A DNA stretch of 7,975 nucleotides from JAJZMA01 sp021850405. Its GTDB lineage: Bacteria; Chloroflexota; Dormibacteria; Aeolococcales; Aeolococcaceae. The position numbers and the translations under genes are program-made. Of this stretch, positions 6,373 to 7,975 are shown in pieces; the first letter of the stretch is position 1, and each line of letters begins with the position of its first letter. The notes beneath the pieces are model-generated. The model did no database searches. It was not told the DNA's origin and saw only the letters and a list, made by a program, of their open reading frames with translations. Location of the stretch: NCBI GenBank assembly GCA_027365835.1, contig DAHXLU010000070.1:1-7975 (forward strand), read 5' to 3'.

Positions 6373-6687
6373 ATGGCTCTACGCACACGCATGGTCAAGC
6401 AGGTTACATGGGTTGCCGAGGATGAGGAAACCAGGGCCTCGCGACGCGAGGAACTCTGTGAACTGGACGGGCTGCTGATGCAGCTTGAGGAAGTTAATGT
6501 CAGGGGGAGCGTGGTTCCGGTACGTCTGCTTCTTGCCCTGCGTCGGCATGGGATTGCCATCAACCGGCAGGCTTCTGTCCCGGACCTGATTGAAGCAGTC
6601 TTTACCGCCCAGGAGCGGTATATGCGGCGCCCTGAAGGGGATATTCCAGCTTTTTCCAGTGCTGCACGCTTTCGCCGGATAGCGTAG
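6373..6687 (+). CDS. Unrecognised 104-aa protein between lipB and rpiA
   Basis: I do not recognise this protein. The ATG at 6373 has AGGGAG about 11 bases upstream; an earlier in-frame ATG (6295) would overlap the hairpin region and has no better support. The product begins MALRTRMVKQ and is basic overall. Residues 16-42 form a charged helix (EDEETRASRREELCEL) that could be coiled-coil, 47-60 (VVPVRLLLALRRHG) look like an amphipathic basic helix, and 69-86 another helix. There is no signal peptide or membrane segment. Its TAG ends 10 bases before the rpiA GTG, so the two are probably one transcription unit. A small regulatory or DNA-binding role is conceivable from the basic helices, but that is a guess. 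Confidence 0.65.
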   Translation: MALRTRMVKQVTWVAEDEETRASRREELCELDGLLMQLEEVNVRGSVVPVRLLLALRRHGIAINRQASVPDLIEAVFTAQERYMRRPEGDIPAFSSAARFRRIA

Positions 6688-6697
6688 TGTCTGCTGT

Positions 6698-7444
6698 GTG
6701 ACACAGCTGGTGCCGGGAGATGTAGCCAAGCGGGCCGCGGCCCAGGCCGCTGCCGAGCTGGTGCAGCCCGGGATGGTGCTTGGGCTTGGAACAGGCTCTA
6801 CGGTGGCTTTCTTCCTGGATGCGCTCGGGGAGTTGCAGAGGCAGGGAGTAGCGGTCAGTGGGGTCCCAACCTCGCGTGCGACGGCTGCTCGTGCGCAGCA
6901 GCTGGGTGTGTCGATCGTTGATCTGCCGGCAACTGGTGTGGACCTGGCCGTAGATGGTGCGGACATGGTTGATCTCTCGCTCAACCTGATAAAGGGCTTT
7001 GGCGGAGCTCTGGTCCGGGAGCGGATCGTGGCCGCCAGCGCAACGCGGTTTGTGGTGATTGTGGATGAGAGCAAGCTGGCTACAGCGTTAGGTGGACGCT
7101 TGCCGCTGGAGATTATGCCGTTCGGAGTTGAGCGAACGATACACGATATCGCAACACTCCTTGGCGAACTTCCAGTCCTGCGTACAGCGGGCGGATTGCC
7201 CGAAATGAGTGACAATGGCAACCTGCTGGCTGACGGCATCTTGCAAACTGGTCAGGACATAGGTGCTCTCATGGCCCTTGCTGCCGCACTTGCAGAGGTT
7301 CCCGGCCTGGTTGGGCATGGGCTTTTTCTTTCCATGGCGGACGATGTCCTGGTAGGCAAGGGGAGCGGCAGGGTGACCAGCCTGGCTCATGCAGCGGAGG
7401 AGAGGGACCCAGGCGGACCCTCCTCACGTGGCCCTGGCCTCTAG
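6698..7444 (+). CDS. rpiA: Ribose-5-phosphate isomerase A
   Basis: Interconverts ribose-5-phosphate and ribulose-5-phosphate in the non-oxidative pentose phosphate pathway; cytosolic. The 248-aa product shows the RpiA motifs in order: LGLGTGST phosphate-binding loop (28-35), GVPTS (55-59), DLAVDGADMVD (82-92), IKGFGGALVRERI (98-110) and DESK (123-126). By comparison with E. coli RpiA (D81, K94, E103), D86, K99 and E108 have the same spacing and are the likely catalytic residues. It is some 20-25 residues longer than usual because of a low-complexity C-terminal tail (AEERDPGGPSSRGPGL). The GTG start at 6698 has no ribosome binding site and follows the 104-aa gene by 10 bases, suggesting coupled translation. 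A later GTG (6710) is possible. Confidence 0.93.
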   Translation: MTQLVPGDVAKRAAAQAAAELVQPGMVLGLGTGSTVAFFLDALGELQRQGVAVSGVPTSRATAARAQQLGVSIVDLPATGVDLAVDGADMVDLSLNLIKGFGGALVRERIVAASATRFVVIVDESKLATALGGRLPLEIMPFGVERTIHDIATLLGELPVLRTAGGLPEMSDNGNLLADGILQTGQDIGALMALAAALAEVPGLVGHGLFLSMADDVLVGKGSGRVTSLAHAAEERDPGGPSSRGPGL

Positions 7445-7474
7445 CGACATGGTGTGGGTGGGTTTCCCTGCTGA

Positions 7475-7493
7475 CGCCTGCCCAGACCAGGCG
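7475..7493 (+). terminator. candidate terminator hairpin after rpiA
   Basis: CGCCTG at 7475-7480 pairs with CAGGCG at 7488-7493 around a 7-base loop, 30 bases after the rpiA stop. It is GC-rich but lacks a T-run. Confidence 0.3.
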
Positions 7494-7508
7494 CGCAGCG
7501 TTGTACAG

Positions 7509-7514
7509 TACGAT
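7509..7514 (+). promoter_or_regulatory. candidate -10 element of tRNA-Val
   Basis: TACGAT lies 12 bases before the tRNA 5' end, matching the TANNNT pattern and giving a start about six bases upstream of the mature tRNA. No -35 is visible. Confidence 0.3.
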
Positions 7515-7526
7515 CAGTTCTGCTCC

Positions 7527-7600
7527 GGGCGGATAGCTCAGCTGGTTAGAGCGTCTCGCTTACACCGAGAAGGTCACAGGTTCGAACCCTGTTCCGCCCA
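7527..7600 (+). tRNA. tRNA-Val (anticodon UAC)
   Basis: A 74-base class I tRNA. GGGCGGA (7527-7533) pairs with TCCGCCC (7593-7599), followed by discriminator A. The D-arm TAGCTCAGCTGGTTAGAGC, anticodon stem TCTCG/CGAGA with loop CTTACAC (anticodon TAC at 7561-7563) and T-arm ACAGGTTCGAACCCTGT are all canonical. The 3' CCA is not encoded, unlike in the tRNA-Ser of this window, so CCA-adding enzyme is needed. The DNA beyond its 3' end looks foreign, and tRNA 3' ends are common integration sites. Confidence 0.97.
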
Positions 7601-7603
7601 CTT

Positions 7604-7634
7604 GGGGTTAGGGGGGAGAGAGGGGGACAGCGGG
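7604..7634 (+). other. G-quadruplex-type motif just after tRNA-Val
   Basis: Four G-runs, GGGG (7604-7607), GGGGGG (7611-7616), GGGGG (7622-7626) and GGG (7632-7634), are separated by loops of 3, 5 and 5 bases, meeting the usual G3+N1-7 pattern. It begins four bases past the tRNA. Any role, for instance in tRNA transcript termination or at a recombination junction, is unproven. Confidence 0.5.
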
Positions 7635-7671
7635 CGAAACGGGCCATCAGCTCACCCAACTCTTCCCGAAT

Positions 7672-7975
7672 GGCGAGACCAATCGTCGCCGTCGGGGGCT
7701 CGGCTTCCTCACCGCGTCGATGCTCAAAACATCCCCGGCACTTTACGCCACAGAGAACCCTTTCGGTGAAGTCAAGACCCTCTGCGCTCAGTACTTCTAC
7801 CCTGGCCACGACTCGTACGTCGCAGGACTCGACCCCTAGTACTACAGCGACGGTTATATTGCGCGCGTATGTGATGAGGTGTAGGATCTGCGGTATGGGT
7901 CATCGCTCTTTCTACGTCACCGTCATGATGGCTCATACTGGAGTGGCAGTATGCAACGGGAAGATATTGAAGCAT
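7672..7975 (+). pseudogene. Decayed DUF2958-like gene with two in-frame TAG codons, continues past the window
   Basis: One + strand frame reads like protein through to the window end, broken by TAG at 7837-7839 and 7882-7884. Codons are mostly NNC/NNG up to the first stop, as in a real high-GC gene. The best start is in or near FLTASMLKTSP (ATG at 7720). The block PALYATENPFGEVKTL, then QYFYPGHDSYVAGLDP, then after the first TAG YYSDGYIARVCDEV, and after the second DLRYGSSLFL, follows the order I remember for DUF2958 proteins (PPLYATE, KFFTP..TWY..E.D, FGYV, E.GYFSL.EL). The second TAG falls where that family has Glu, one base from GAG. DUF2958 proteins are small, of unknown function, and mostly found on plasmids and integrative elements. 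It follows tRNA-Val directly. The family call is from memory; the broken coding frame is directly visible. Confidence 0.45.

Noticed and set aside
6379..7239. Minus-strand open frame of 286 codons
   Set aside because: Antisense to the 104-aa gene and rpiA; Ser-, Arg- and Pro-rich translation typical of a shadow frame.
7389..7769. + strand frame of 126 codons after rpiA
   Set aside because: Reads through tRNA-Val; the IAQLVRASRLHREGHRFEPC stretch is the usual mistranslation of a tRNA.
7546..7809. Minus-strand frame of 87 codons starting MARVEVLSAEG
   Set aside because: Antisense to the coding-like DUF2958-type frame and to tRNA-Val; it ends inside the tRNA.
7837..7884. TAG recoding (pyrrolysine or glutamine) in the terminal frame
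   Set aside because: Several intact genes here end in TAG, no suppressor tRNA or Pyl gene is visible, and gene decay is the simpler explanation.
1..7975. CRISPR array, insertion sequence or rRNA
   Set aside because: No regularly spaced repeats, no transposase frame with terminal inverted repeats and no rRNA-like stretch were seen on either strand.

Overview
The window looks like ordinary chromosomal DNA from a moderately GC-rich bacterium, most likely an actinobacterium or a related Gram-positive lineage. The pointers are a secreted WxL-like surface protein of the type common in uncultured Actinobacteria and Chloroflexi, a group 2 (eukaryote/actinobacterial-type) 1-pyrroline-5-carboxylate dehydrogenase, GTG start use, and genes with weak or no Shine-Dalgarno sequence. 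This placement is inference; no rRNA or marker gene fixes the phylum.

Layout. A WxL-domain-like surface protein without a visible signal peptide lies at 167-769 (+). It converges on an unrecognised 231-aa protein at 864-1559 (-). A stretch without a confident gene, about 715 bases and rich in palindromes and repeats, follows up to tRNA-Ser(UGA) at 2276-2363 (-). After another gene-free 349 bases comes pruA (2713-4353, -). pruA diverges from a four-gene + strand block: lipA (4588-5553), lipB (5565-6224), an unrecognised 104-aa gene (6373-6687) and rpiA (6698-7444). tRNA-Val(UAC) follows at 7527-7600. Immediately past its 3' end the DNA changes character: a G-quadruplex-type G-rich tract, then an open, coding-like + frame broken by two TAG codons. 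That frame reads like a decayed DUF2958-family gene, a type typical of mobile elements and plasmids.

Function. LipB moves octanoate from acyl-carrier protein to the E2 and H proteins, and LipA inserts the two sulfurs to make lipoate; the two genes sit 11 bases apart. RpiA serves the pentose phosphate pathway and is probably translated together with the 104-aa gene, 10 bases upstream. PruA completes proline breakdown to glutamate; no proline dehydrogenase gene is in view.

No clear new system is visible. The items most worth a second look are the tRNA-Val junction with the amber-interrupted gene remnant, the palindrome cluster upstream of the 231-aa gene, and the two unrecognised genes.
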